Assembly: GCA_037974665.1 (NCBI GenBank)
Contig: CM075765.1
Location: forward strand, 6,887,501 to 6,951,500
Source of the DNA: Ehretia macrophylla
Lineage: Eukaryota; Streptophyta; Magnoliopsida; Boraginales; Ehretiaceae
Reading direction: 5' to 3'
Length of the DNA: 64,000 bases
Under the pieces are notes generated by a model that was given only the letters and a program-made list of their open reading frames with translations, made no database searches and was not told where the DNA came from. Both the position numbers and the translations under genes were made by a program. Shown piece by piece: positions 36,857 to 48,615 of the stretch (positions within the stretch are counted from its first letter, which is position 1; each line of letters opens with the position of its first letter).

Positions 36857-37212
36857 GAATCTATCCTTGAAGAATGGGTTTATGAGTGTTTTAAGACTGG
36901 AGAGCTAGGAAAACTGGTCCATGATGAGAAGGTTAGCAAGAAAAAGTTAGAAAGATTAGTAAAAGTGGGCATTTGGTACATCCAGGATGAGCCATCACTC
37001 TGCCCTTCTATGAAGAAAGTTCTACTGATGCTGGAAGGAACTGTGGATATCCCAATACCTCTTAGCCCTACATCCTTCTTAAGTACTGTATGATACAATT
37101 ATTAACCTTTTGTTTTCTCATATCTTCCCTCCTCTTTTGTTTTATTTTGTCCCTACAATACGTATTTATTGCTTTGCAACTCACAATTGTAATTTCTAGT
37201 GCCTGTCCCATG

Positions 37213-37555
37213 GATAAATTATTTTTATAGTGCCTCAACTATAAAATAAAGGACAAATTGGTCCCAAGTCTTTTAAAATGGACCTTTTGGCCTTTCAACT
37301 TATGATTTAGTGATTTTGTTAGTCCTCAACCCAAATTCCATCCAAAATTGATGATTTTGACCTAAATTTCATTAAAATTTGACATGCACTTGCTAGTTTC
37401 GTGTCAAAAATGTTAAATTCTGAATGGAATTTGATGTGGATATCAATGCCTTCACGCTATTATAAGTCTAGAGATCAAAAGGTTCATTTTAAAAGATTAA
37501 GGAGTAATTTACCCTTGATATTGTAACTGAGAGGTCAAACAAGTAATTTACTGTG
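37213..37555. mobile_element. MITE-like foldback element
   Basis: Imperfect inverted repeat of about 95 bp per arm: TAAATTATTT..TTTTAAAATGGACCTTTTGGCC pairs with the reverse complement of GATCAAAAGGTTCATTTTAAAA..GTAATTTACTG. Around 340 bp in total, no coding capacity. The terminal bases and duplication are unclear. Confidence 0.65.
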
Positions 37556-37917
37556 GTCTCTTTTATAATACACTTTTCACTTCTAACTAGACAAACAATA
37601 AATTTGACTCCCTAATTGAACAACATTAGGTGTAGCATCCAACATTAGTCCATTCTTGCCACCTTTTGTTCCCCAATGAGGCCACAAATTCTGGATGCAG
37701 TTTAGAGTAGGCCAAGTCCTTTTCAGCATAACGAAATTAAGACTATAAGTTTAGTAGTAATTAAACAGATAATGATTTCCCTGTTTGCAAACTTTATAGT
37801 AAATTTGTAATTGAAGTTCAAATTTAATTTTATTAGTAATATATAGATGGCCAAAGTTTTATCTTCATACTAGACAAAACAATAGTTCAATATATTACAG
37901 TGTACTTATGTCACGTC

Positions 37918-38322
37918 TCGAGCCCATAAGCACGCAGGCGAGACAAGTATTGTAAACATAAGAAAATAACTACTTTGACCTCTTTTCTATTGGCCCAAAA
38001 TAGTTAACCTAAGTTATTACTTATACCCACAATACTCACATATAAATCATTCATAAACACTATATCCCACCAATGTGGGATATTATACACACCCCCGCAT
38101 GACACTTAGTCCCTACACTGGCTAGTGACTAGCTCTACTACCATTCTTTTACGCCCTGAGCCCACAAGTCTGAGCCCACAGGTACGCAGGCGAGAAAAGT
38201 ATTGTAGGCCTAAGAAAATAACTACTGGCCAAAAATGGTTAACCCAATTTATTATTTATACTCATAACACACATTTATAAATCACTCATAGATACTATCT
38301 CTCATCGATGTAGAATATTACA
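37918..38322. repeat. Local imperfect tandem duplication
   Basis: GAGCCCATAAGCACGCAGGC at 37920 recurs as GAGCCCACAGGTACGCAGGC at 38172, offset 252. The next ~150 bp (..AGTATTGTA..AGAAAATAACTACT..ATAAATCA.TCATA.A.ACTAT) are also shared. Confidence 0.8.
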
Positions 38323-38570
38323 ACTTCAAAGGTGTTCTAAAAGCGCATGGATACTACATAAGAAAAAAAGGATGAGCTACACGGGAACCCATATGTGCTT
38401 TTTTAAAACTTCATAATACCCTCCTGTTGTCCAAAAATTACACAATACCACCATGTGGTTTGTGAAGCTAAGCATACATGCCCATTGCCACATTTCCGTC
38501 AACAAATATAATAGAATTGCACAAAAAGACTTAAATACCTTCAATTCTTTTTCTTTTCTCTATTTTCTCG

Positions 38571-38572
<2 letters not shown>

Positions 38573-38622
<50 letters not shown>
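38573..38622. repeat. (AC)n-(AT)n microsatellite
   Basis: About 20 AC units followed by five AT units. Confidence 0.95.
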
Positions 38623-39824
38623 ATACCACACCAAAAAAAGAAATAAATTTATATACATATATTATACATACATACACATACTAGACCAAACAAAAAAAAA
38701 AAGAAATATATATAAGGGGAGGTGGAAGGCTGACAAGGGTACGTTAGGGGGGTTGGGGGTGTTGTGGAAGATGACGATCTAACAGGTTTTATTTTAATTT
38801 TCTTTAAAAAAATTTAGGTGAAAAGAATGGGTAGAGAGAAGGAAAAAAGAATATGTATCTTATAAGGGTATTTTTGTCCAAACAATTAACTATTTTAGCC
38901 AAAAAAAAATATGAATAATTGTATCTACGTGCATGAAGTACTCTTTCCGTTAAAATAGATCATTTTTTTATGGAGGGGGTATTATGCTTAGTTTCACAAA
39001 TCACATGCTGGTATTGTAAAGTTTTTGGACTAGAAGAGGTATTATTCAATTTTATAAATGCACAAGGGGTCCTATGTAGTTCACTCTAACAAAAACAATT
39101 AGTAAACAAAGAAACCTCTTATACATTAGGCACGATTTGTAAAAGAATAGATGTTTTCACATCTTTTAGAGTTCAGAAAATATATCAAGAATTTGCACAC
39201 TAGTTTGTACACTGCTGAAGCATAACTTAGCTGGAATTAACTTGTAAGGAACGAATAGCACAACCCTAATGCTAGTGCACAGCCCTAGGGCCAGTATGCA
39301 GCATCTTCAATTCCTATAGGTTTGCATGATTAATTTTCAACAAAATGAGAACCTTACCTACAATTCCTTGAGTTTCCATCTTGTGACCAATTCACATGAT
39401 TGCATCACTCCCTCTTTAAGACTCTATCTATTACATCAAAAACACTACCTCTTCGACTATCACAACCTTGCCCCTTGATCTTGACCCTTAAAAAAATGGA
39501 AACTTACCTTCTTTTCATGCAAATTATAATACACTACAATTTTTGGATAAGAGTTGCAAAAGTTTAAATTGGTAGTTACAACATTTTAGAAGTTAAAAAT
39601 GCAACTGTCATTGTCTGTAGTTATGGCTTAAAAGAGACAAAATAGGAAAACACCTGGTTATAGATCCAATATGTGACTAGGTTTTAGTTTAGTGTCTGAG
39701 CCACCAATTGAGTGCAAGTAGTTGCAAAAAAGAAAATTATACAAACTTGATCATTAAGAAGGATCAAGAAATACTAGCTCATACGCATGGTTGTAATAAG
39801 TAGTCTGTGCTTCTAAATACTTAC

Positions 39825-40085
39825 ACAGTCATCACCACAAGCATCCAAATTGAGAAAGGAATAGTTGCATTTGGAGGATAGTTTTCCAGATGTCTCAGCA
39901 TCAGTTTTGGAGTAATTTGCACCAAACTTAAAACCATCAGCTTCATATGCATGTGAAAATCTTAAATTTTGTCCATCTTTTACAGCAAATTTAGTTGACA
40001 TGGATTTGTAGCTAGAGCTACTTTCTTCAACATTAAGAGTGCATGCACCAATGGCACATCTGGAGCCAACTGGTGAAACATCCTG
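39825..40085 (-). CDS. TSK: TSK exon 8 (last exon found)
   Basis: 261 bp, 87 codons. Acceptor ..GGTTCAG, strong donor GTAAGT after GATGACTGT. Encodes QDVSPVGSRCAIGACTLNVE and on to NLDACGDDC, part of the poorly conserved linker. The strong donor implies further exons once existed downstream; none is recognisable in the window. Confidence 0.75.
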
Positions 40086-40167
40086 CTGAACCGGAAGAAT
40101 GAACCACTTATAACTAGTGACTTAAGAAAAAATCAAAGTGAGTTTCTAACCTCAACACTATTCTTAC

Positions 40168-40208
40168 CTCGAAATCATTAGCACTAAGATGTTTACTTCT
40201 TTGTTGAA
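40168..40208 (-). CDS. TSK: TSK exon 7 (41-bp microexon)
   Basis: Inferred from phase: exon 6 leaves one base, and TTGCAG acceptor plus this 41-bp segment (QQRSKHLSANDFE) and donor GTAAGA restores the frame of exon 8. Reading straight through from exon 6 instead would throw exon 8 out of frame. Confidence 0.7.
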
Positions 40209-40285
40209 CTGCAATGGATCCATGGACAAGTCAGTTTCTTTCTTTAATAATACAAGCATCTGAAATAAATTGGAGATTGGCTCAC

Positions 40286-40755
40286 ATTCGTCTGAAGTTG
40301 CAACATCTTCGACAGGACACTGACGGTCCAATCCTCTGGAGCAATATATCCCATCATCTTCATCTTCATCATCAGAAAGGACGACACAGATGCGTTTACG
40401 GCCAAATGTCTCTCTATCAGCAGACGTAGACATGTTCTTGGGTGAGGATTCAGGCTTCTTGGTAATTGTGGATGCTGCTGCATTAGCAGTTCTCAGTTTT
40501 GCTAATCTTTTATGGGGAGAAAGTAGGGATATTAAAGGTATATCCTCGTCCATTTCATCTGCACTGGAACCAGATTTCAATTTTGATGCTTTTGAATCAC
40601 TTTTCCTTGATGAAAAGCTCACATCAGATCTACTATTTGGTGGCTGATCATCATTCTCTGTTTCGCTTTCAGAACAGCAGTCTACTTCTATTTCTTGTGA
40701 TTGAACCTCACTTCCTTTTGATTGCTTGAGTCTATCTATTAACTCCTGCAACTCC
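40286..40755 (-). CDS. TSK: TSK exon 6 (linker)
   Basis: 470 bp. Acceptor ..CTGTATAG, donor GTGAGC. Starts ELQELIDRLKQSKGSE, then a low-complexity acidic/serine linker with DIPLISLLSPHKRL, a basic GRKRICVVLSDDEDEDD patch and SDE. The DVPLIS-type motif and the GRKRI-VLSDDE motif are features of plant TSK linkers. The open frame continues to 40168 but that reading does not fit the next exon. Confidence 0.85.
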
Positions 40756-41075
40756 CTATACAGGAACATTGATATTTCAATAACAAATAAAAACCATGTG
40801 TTATATTAAAGAAAAATATCAAAAATTGAACACGGATAAAGTTGCAAGCTTAAATAATGCATGTCTGACCAAAGCACGCAAAAGAAAAATATTGTACAAT
40901 TGCAAAAAGATCTTGTCTAAACTTTGGAAGTCCAAAAGCAAAAATTACACAGAGCACAGCCATTTTTTTATTAGATCCAAATAAAATTCCTTCTTCCTTC
41001 CAAAATCTCAATTAAATCTTCCCCTGGTAGCAGATACTCAAAAGAGTGCCCAGTAAATATAATAGCTTGCGGTAC

Positions 41076-41174
41076 CTTGCAGCATCAACATTGTCAAATC
41101 TGATCATGTGACTGTAGTGCATATTTTCAAGAGCAGACAGCTGAATAGAAGGACGCTTAGCTTCAATGGCAATC
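41076..41174 (-). CDS. TSK: TSK exon 5
   Basis: 99 bp. Completes the split Arg codon, then [20 protein letters not shown] and [12 protein letters not shown], ending with two bases of another Arg codon before GTACC. Last TPR unit. Confidence 0.88.
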
Positions 41175-41684
41175 CTGCAATTAAAATAAACCATGAGCAG
41201 AAATCACAAGGATGCCCTATAAGAATTACTAACAGTTGTCTTGATGAGTGCTTCAGCTAAGAAACTCACTATTAAAATAATCATTTCACATTGGGTCTAT
41301 TGCAAAAGAATAATACTAGATCTATCTTCTCCTCTTATACTTTATTTTCCCTATATCTGTTGCTAAGCAACAAGTGCTATTAAACAACACTGGGCAAGAC
41401 ATCTTCTTAGTATTTTGCTATGGAGTACAAAGAAGAAAGAACATTCAAGATGCCCTGGTTTTGCTTACATGCATCCATGCAAACAAAGGAAGAGAAAGGC
41501 GGAGATACAGAGAGAAGAAGTAATGCTTAAAGACAGAAATGAAGACCAAAAAACCTATGCACAGTTTGAACTAAAGAAATATCTAAGGAGTCCTTGGTTA
41601 AGCAAAAAGAATTACTAGGACCTAAAAATGAATACAATATAATTATAGAACAAGCAAATAGAGCATAGAATAGAGGATATTTAC

Positions 41685-41776
41685 CTATACCCATCTTCAA
41701 AGGCAGTTAAAGCTCCTGCCCAATCACCATCAGCATCCAAAACATCCCCAATGTTAATCTTCGCTAATGCTTGCCC
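41685..41776 (-). CDS. TSK: TSK exon 4
   Basis: 92 bp. Acceptor ..TCTTCAG, donor GTAAAT. Encodes [20 protein letters not shown], continuing [10 protein letters not shown] plus two bases of an arginine codon: one TPR unit. Confidence 0.88.
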
Positions 41777-42031
41777 CTGAAGATATTATCATTTAGAAAA
41801 TAGAAGTCCACCAACTACAGATCAAAACTGACATTGATGGAAATAAAAATACCAAAAGGCCAGGTAGGAATAATAACTTTGATTACACACAAATTTTACC
41901 ACCAAATATTTATATTTTGAACGTGTGCTTTTGGATCATACCTTGACATAAAACCGCACAAAAAAGCTACAATTTTGATCAATTACAGTTTACCATAAAA
42001 ATTAAAGAGTACGAAAAAGAAATTAAAATAC

Positions 42032-42208
42032 CTCCAAGTTGCCAATTAATTTGTAAATTTCCCAACTCTTTATGTACCATTTGAGCGCCTTATCAAAGTT
42101 TCTGAGATTCTGGTATGACTCTCCAATGACTAGAAATGAATCACTGAACTTCTCTTGGTCACAGAGTTCCCTTGCTATAGTCTTCTTTCTTTTGGCGTAT
42201 GCACGAAA
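42032..42208 (-). CDS. TSK: TSK exon 3
   Basis: 177 bp, 59 codons. Acceptor ..TTGTGTTCAG, donor GTATTT. Encodes [20 protein letters not shown] then [20 protein letters not shown], a TPR unit. Phase 0 at both ends. It lies 6.65 kb from exon 2 because of the transposons in intron 2. Confidence 0.9.
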
Positions 42209-42547
42209 CTGAACACAAAATTCATGCTTTGTTAGACAAACCAATAAAGGAGGAAAAGAGAAAGAAGGTTCTAGTTACGCAGCTCAAGGATGCCTGCAAA
42301 TGTTGCAAAATCTCCTTTCATTAGAAGCTAATCTCTTTTCCGGTCCAATTCTCAACTCATCAAAGCAATGTGCTCTACAACCACGTGCATATCTTAAGCC
42401 AATTTAGTTGCAGAACTCAAACACTCATTTAAAATATAAGAACAGGCTTTTAGCAAGTCCTAATCCCTGATAATGTGTTGCATTAAGTGAAAAACACGTC
42501 AAAACATTTGTATCCTTGATTGTGCGTATCTTTGGTTTTGCAAACTT

Positions 42548-42789
42548 TTTTTTAACTTAAACTAAACCAAACTGAGTCTTGTCCCACTAGGTGGGGTCGG
42601 GTATATGGATTAAATGACGTCATTTATTTCTTTTGAGAGCTAACGCCCCAACAGTAATATCATATTGTCGTAAATCCATATGAAAAATTCGACAAATTTT
42701 ACGTTGATTGATAGCTTAACGCAACCCTCCTCCTTTATTCGAGCTGAGGACCGGCAATGGCAAGGAGTAACCCCTAACACAGGCGAAGT
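42548..42789 (-). mobile_element. SINE-like retroposon in TSK intron 2
   Basis: On the minus strand it ends ..GACCCCACCTAGTGGGACAAG, ACTCAGTTTGG, then an A-rich tail. The ACCTAGTGGGACAAG motif is like the 3' region of the plant Au SINE family. TGCAAACTT occurs on both sides (42539-42547; 42790-42798), a likely target duplication. Family assignment is from memory of that motif only. Confidence 0.55.
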
Positions 42790-43249
42790 TGCAAACTTCT
42801 TTTAACTTGATTGAAACTAATGACTAACCCATTCGGTGACTTTCGAGACCGCCCTTACTAACCCCCTTACTCCTTCTAGCCAGAACCAACTAAAACTCAT
42901 ATTGAAATTCATCATCTCAAGCTAATTGGGTTTAAGAATTCAGACCACTCTCCAAACTATAAATTTTGCATTCAGCAGGTCTTACTACGTGTAATGTAAT
43001 ACATCAAATGGTACTTCAAGTACTAAAGTGCTATCCCATTCTCATACCACCTGTAGATTACCATCACAACTAATTATTCACTTCAATCAATTGGGGTTTC
43101 ATCAGACCATCTCAACCTTTCTCTAAATTCATATTCAATTTCTGAAAGCCTCTAAAGATCATGAATAAGATAGACATGGACGTACCATAATTCTAAAAGT
43201 CTATGGAGCATAGAGGAACAAAAGAAGGCAAAAAAAGGGGTAAAGATAC

Positions 43250-43466
43250 ACTAGAGAATCGAAAATATAAGAAAATACATTCTTACAATCTATTTCAGAA
43301 GAGGATACAATTGGAGTTTAAATACTACAAACAAGTTATATAATAAATGCATTCCATTGCTCTAGGCAGCACACTGCCCTAGATTCACATGGCTCAAGAT
43401 TCTGACAAGCACATTGCTCAAGAAATATTATAACTATTGCAGCTGTGTTGTTAAGATATTCCAACA
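43250..43466 (-). repeat. 3' LTR of the copia element
   Basis: 217 bp; minus strand TGTTGGAATATC..CGATTCTCTAGT. The end is GT rather than the usual CA. Confidence 0.92.
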
Positions 43467-43473
43467 CTCCCCC

Positions 43474-45331
43474 TCAAGTTGGGGCGAAGATATTAACAAG
43501 CCCGAGTTTGCTAAGACCTGATTGGAGAGGCGACAGTCCAAGTGACTTGGTAAACATGTCTGCCGCTTGCTCAGATGATGTAACAAAGCAAGGTGTGATA
43601 ACCCCTGACCGAACTTTCTCCCGAATAAAATGAATATCAACCTCAATATGTTTTGTCCTCTCATGAAGGACTGAATCAGAGGACAACATAATGGCAGATT
43701 TATTATCACAGAACAGGGTGGATGAGTCGGTCACCGGAAACCCCAACTCAGACAAAAGAGAGCGTAACCAAAGTAGTTCACATGTTCCTTGGGCTATAGC
43801 ACGGTACTCAGTTTCCGCAGAAGATCGTGAGACAACTGCTTATTTCTTACTTTTCCATGAGATAAGGTGATTACCACGGAAGGTGCACATCCCTGAGGTA
43901 GAACGCCTATCGCTCTTTGACCCTGCATAATCTGCATCAGTGTAACATAATAATCCTTTTTGTACACCCATTGCATAAAAGATTCCGAGTCCAGGAGAAG
44001 ATTTAAGATACCGAAGGATATGATAGACAACATCCAAATGAGAGGTACGAGGTGCATGCATGAATTAGCTTACAATACTTACTGCATATGTAAGGTCTGG
44101 CCTTGTGTTAGTCAAATAGATAAGTCGTCCCACAAGTCTCTGATATACTGATGGCTCAGCTAACAGTTCTCCTGATTCCCCTGTTAACTTAAGATTGGGG
44201 TCCATAGGTGTCGTGGCAGGTCGACAACCTAATATGCCTGTATCTTGGAGAAGATCCAATGCATATTTTCTTTGGGATAAAGATATACCATGGCGATTTC
44301 GAGCCACCTCAATACCCAAAAAATATCGAAGCTTGCCCAAATCTTTAATGTCAAACATCATCCCAAGGTCACGTTTTACCTGAACAATTCCATGAGTGTC
44401 ATCTCCAGTGATGATAATATCATCCACGTAAACTGATATAACAATGCACCGACCTTGAGGATGGCGTCGAACAAAGCATGTATGATCAGAGTTGCACCTA
44501 ATAAACCCCATAGTAAGAACCACCTCACTGAAACGGTTGAACCAAGCACGAGGGGATTGTTTAAGCCCATAAAGGAATTTACGAAGGCGGCACACTTTCC
44601 CTGAATACTCCCCCTGAGCCCGAAAACCTGGTAGAGGATCCATGTAGATAGTCTCAGAGAGATCATCATTAAGAAATGCATTTTTTACATCCAACTGGTG
44701 GAGAGGCCAAGAATATGAAGCAGCCAAAGAGACAATAAGCCTGACTGTAGTTAATTTGGCGACAGGAGAAAAAGTGGCACCAAAGTCCTTGCCTGGTACC
44801 TGAGTAAACCCTTTAGTGACAAGACGGGCCTTATATCGATCAATGGTGCCATCTGCAAGATACTTTACATTAAACACCCACTTACAACCAACAGTCTTTT
44901 CACCAATCGGAAGATCAACAAGCTCCCACGTCTGATTTTGCTGAAGGGCATCCATTTCCACTTTCATAGCAGCCACCCATAAAGGATTCTATAGGGCCTC
45001 CGGAACTGAGCGAGGGATAGAAACCGAATCAACCTGACTAACAAAAGATTTATACTGATCGGAGAGACCCTAAAATGACACAAACTGGGCAATAGGATGA
45101 TGAGTACTACTTGAAAGTAAGTAACGAGAAGGGAGGCGTCAGTCACGAGTGGGATAACGGGAAGGTGCAGGGGCCAAGGGAGAATGAGGGTTACCTGAAT
45201 TCGGAGAAGAATAGGGCAGGAGAACGGGAGCACGAGGACGCCGGGAGTACACCTGCAAGGGAGCTGGAGAAGATACTAAGGGAAAAACATCATTAGGGCT
45301 TGGCAAGGGTGCAGGAGACGGTGGCGATGCA
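43474..45331 (-). pseudogene. Copia reverse transcriptase and RNase H, broken
   Basis: A proline/serine-rich linker with stops (near 45139, 45070 and 44985) leads into the RT at 44976: GCKWVFNVKYLADGTIDRYK, QLDVKNAFLNDDL, and an intact YVDD (44419-44430). TAA at 44062-44064 and TAA near 43843 interrupt RNase H, which shows YTDADYAGS, then SSAETEYRAIA and CDNKSAIML, and ends TKHIEVDIHFIREKV..LGLVNIFAPT by the polypurine tract. Confidence 0.9.
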
Positions 45332-47812
45332 TCAGGAAGAGGAACAGGCCGAGGAAGACAAGAGGGTTCCTCCGCAGATGACACTGTTGAAGGATGCCCT
45401 AAAGGCAGAGAAGAAAGGTACAGTTTCAAGGAATGTAACATCCATCGAGTGGTGGAAGTGATAAGTTACCGGATCATAGCACCGATAGCCTTTCGACAGG
45501 GAAGAATACCCAAGAAAGATACAACGGATAGCTTTATCATCTAACTTAGTACGAGTAGGGCTGCGATTTTGAACAAAGCATGTACAACCAAAGACTCGTG
45601 GGAGAATAGGAAAGAGGACCGTATTTGGCCTGAGAATGTGCAGGGGTGGTTGACCTTTGAGGACACGACTAGGGGTGCGATTGATAATGTATGTAGCGGT
45701 GAGAACAGCGAGGTGCCAGAAATATCGAGGTACATTCATACCAGATAAAAGACATCGAACTATAGACATAATATGGCGATTTTTCCGTTCGGCCACCCCA
45801 TTCTGTTCAGGCGTATAAGGACAAGTAAGCTGCTGAAGAATGCCTCTTTTATTAAGTTCAGCCCGAAAATCATTGGTTAGATATTCTTTACCATTATCAA
45901 ACCGAATGTTACAGACAACAGTATGGAATTGGGTTTTGACCATTTGAAAAAAGTGAGTGAAATGAGTGAAAACTTCAGATTTTTTCTTCATCAGATAAAC
46001 CCAAGTATAACGACTATAATTATCTATAAATGTAACATAGTAACGATGGTGAGAAAGGGCCGTGATAGGAAATGGACCCCAAATATCAGAGTGAACAAGG
46101 TCAAAGGCACATGGAGCCCGATGCATGCGAGGAATATATGTAGTGCGAGTATGTTTTGACAATTCACAAATCACACAATTGAACTTAAGATCCTTGCATA
46201 CTTTATTAAAAGATGGAAACAACCAACATAAATACTGAAAGTTTGCATGTCCTAAACGGGCATGCCACAAATCTAAGTTTTGAACAGAGCGAACAAGAGT
46301 ATCAAAAATTGGAGACACGGAGGCTTGTAAACCGGACAAGGGTACAACAGAGGTTAGAGGTTCGCCGAAGTAGTAAAGTCCATCGTGCTCATACCCCTTG
46401 CCAAAAATCTTCTTCGAAGTCAGGTCCTGCAAGAAACAATTGTTAGGTAAGAAGACAACGGCACAGTGAAGACTCTTGGCAAGACGACTAACTGACATTA
46501 GATTATAAGCAAAGTTGGGGACATAGTAAACAGAGCGAAGAGTGATATTTGAGGATAAACAGGCATCTCCTTGACAACGGATAGGAATAGACGTTCCATC
46601 GACAATTTGAACTGATTGATTTACAGAACTGACAGGAGAAGAAAAAATGGATAGCTCACCAGTCATATGATTATTGGCCCCGGAATCCAAAATCCAAGAC
46701 AATTGACCTGACTTACCATGAAGGGCGGTAGGAGTACCCATAACAAGAGCAGCCGTGGTACCAGATGATGAAGTGTGGCCCAAGTGAAGTTGAAGTTGAG
46801 CAATCTGAGCCTGAAGTTGACTATAATTTGGCTGGGGAGAAACTAGTTTTGTTAAGGCTGAAGAGGATGCTAATTCGGCCACAGTTCCAATACGAGGACC
46901 TCCTTTCTTTTGTCCACCACCACGATTTCTAGAATATTGTTGCTTTAATTCAGGGTGAAGAGTGAAACATCGATCAACGAGGTGACCAGGTTTCCGACAA
47001 TGTTGGCAATACGGACGAATACCTGTTTGTTGAGAACCTGAAGGAGCAGCAAATGCCATCTGATCTGGAATAAACTGAGTGGGTTCGGGTACAAGAAGAA
47101 GACGCCTTCGATCATCACCATCCACAATAGCGAATGCCTCATATAGAGAAGGTAGAGGAGATGTATTTAAAATCTGAGTCCGAAGATTCTCGAACTCAGG
47201 CTTGAGACCCATCAAGAACTGATAAGTCCGACGATGATCTAAACGTTTAGTCTCAACCTCAGCATCATTCGGGAAGTCACTCAAAGGCTCATATTGAGCT
47301 AGCTCTTCCCATCTAGTTTGGAGATACCTAAAAAAATCCGCAACAGAGAATCCCAAAGTCGTCTGAGAAGCATGAGAAATTTCACAATAAAGCTCGAAGA
47401 TTCGAGAATCATGACGTGTATGGGCATACATCTTTGTTAGGGAACTCCACAGACCATTAACTGTCTTGTGATACATAAACATATTATAGATTCAGTCCTC
47501 CATAAAATTGAACATCCAACCCAAGATAACACAATTATCCGCATGCCACTGAACAAAAGAAGGATCTGTTTCGTCCAGCTTGGGCTCCGAACCTAAAATC
47601 CATCCAATTTTACGTTTTCCACCAAGATAAAGCCGGAACGAACGAGACCAAGCATGAAAATTTTTTCCATTTAATAACACACTCGTGACTCGCTGTGCGG
47701 GTGTATTAGGCTCACGAGAAAGGTCCATACGTGAGGTAATAGTTGATTGACTGGTTTCTCCTGTGCCCTTAGATTGAGTGAGTTGTTCTTTTTCTGATTC
47801 CATAGATGACAT
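45332..47812 (-). pseudogene. Copia gag-protease-integrase, broken
   Basis: ATG at 47812 (MSSMESEKEQLTQSKG) opens gag with LLNGKNFHAWSRSFRLYLGG. TGA at 47492-47494 interrupts it. The frame then runs 716 residues: gag UBN2-type region, zinc knuckle CQHCRKPGHLVDRC (46966-47008), protease WILDSGANNHMTG, integrase zinc finger HARLGHANF..CVICELSK, and core residues in VHSDIWGPF, RFDNGKEY and EQNGVAERKN, all apparently intact. A frameshift near 45400 separates this from the RT part. Confidence 0.9.
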
Positions 47813-48218
47813 ATCTAACTTGGTTCAAAAAAAATAAAAAAAACAACCCAACTATTCCCCAAAAGCAAATAAGACAAAGAAATTAAAAATAAATTGATAC
47901 TTATCAGAGTAAGGTGAACTCTGGCAGATGAAAAAATGAGAAGCACGCTGATTGATGGAGACGCCGGACACTCGGCTTGGAAGGCTACAACTCGATCAAA
48001 GTTTGCCAACAGCAACACCTGATATACACTTTAACTCAATAGACAAGAGACTACCATAGATCTGTGCTATAGTTAAGAATCTCTATCGTCATCAGTAGCA
48101 TCATAATATTCCTCATCTTCTCAGTGACTGAGCCAACAACAACAAAAAATATGAATAAACTTCACTGAGCTGACATAAACAATTAAAGAAAAGCTCACTT
48201 ATTGTCAATGGCACGACA

Positions 48219-48545
48219 GAAACAGACGAGGACAGAGACTGAAGCCAACTTTGCCAGCGACGACGAGGATCTGCACGACGAGGCACCGGCGATGACGAGG
48301 CGCCGGCGACGACGTTTCTGGAGGTTTCGCAGCTATGGAGCGACAATAATGACGACGACGACGACGAAGATGACGACAACGACGGCGACGACGAGAATCA
48401 GGACAGAAACTGAAGCCAGCTTGCCGGCGACAAAAAGATCAGACGTGAGGCGCCGACGACGACGGATCTGGAGGTTTCGCGCCTATGGCAGCTGATGCCG
48501 GCGACGAGGATGATGACGACGACGACGACGAGATCTGCTTGCAAA
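48219..48545 (-). repeat. GC-rich trinucleotide leader of the copia element
   Basis: A GAC/CGG-rich block in an AT-rich element, between the primer site and gag. It contains an imperfect duplication offset 171 bp (GACAGAGACTGAAGCCA at 48231; GACAGAAACTGAAGCCA at 48402, each leading to TGGAGGTTTCGC..CTATGG). Open frames here (48202-48495; 48398-48616) are a product of the repeat. Confidence 0.75.
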
Positions 48546-48615
48546 CGACTTAGATAAGTTTTTTTTTTTTTTTTTAATGTATGTGTGTTCTGTTTATCTG
48601 TGGCTCTAGATACCA

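Larger units (their letters stand above)
31403..37093 (+). pseudogene. G-type lectin receptor-like kinase, deleted internally and split by a retrotransposon
   Basis: The ATG at 31403 opens a hydrophobic signal peptide (MSPFLKFFLLFSFHAAEA), followed by TAA at 31457-31459. The same frame continues with SWLSLSGLYAFGF, the start of a bulb-lectin domain. It then runs directly into MLIEIICRRRSVDWS, text from the late kinase domain. Reading resumes at 36857 and ends at TGA 37091-37093 with VGIWYIQDEPSLCPSM and PISLSPTSF-like tail text. Extracellular, transmembrane and most kinase parts are therefore missing, joined at a shared YAFGF motif. In intact family members these are plasma-membrane kinases sensing carbohydrate or stress cues. 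A chromovirus (31615-36856) splits a serine codon, flanked by GAATC. The frame on either side of the insertion is otherwise clean. Confidence 0.85.
37094..39824. other. Intergenic region between converging host loci; no exon recognised
   Basis: Lies between the 3' end of the kinase pseudogene (plus) and the last placed exon of TSK (minus). I searched the minus strand for the missing TSK C-terminal LRR exons and found none. It holds a foldback element, a local duplication and a microsatellite, described separately. Confidence 0.5.

Noticed and set aside
37094-39824. Search for TSK LRR exons on the minus strand
   Set aside because: Several donor and acceptor-like sites exist (for example near 39358) but the translated text has no LRR or TSK resemblance.
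40168-40769. Single long open frame across TSK exons 6 and 7
   Set aside because: Reading through puts exon 8 out of frame; splicing at GTGAGC (40285) to TTGCAG (before 40208) gives consistent phases.
48202-48495. Arginine/threonine-rich open frame
   Set aside because: Product of GAC/CGG trinucleotide repeats in the copia leader, antisense to the element.
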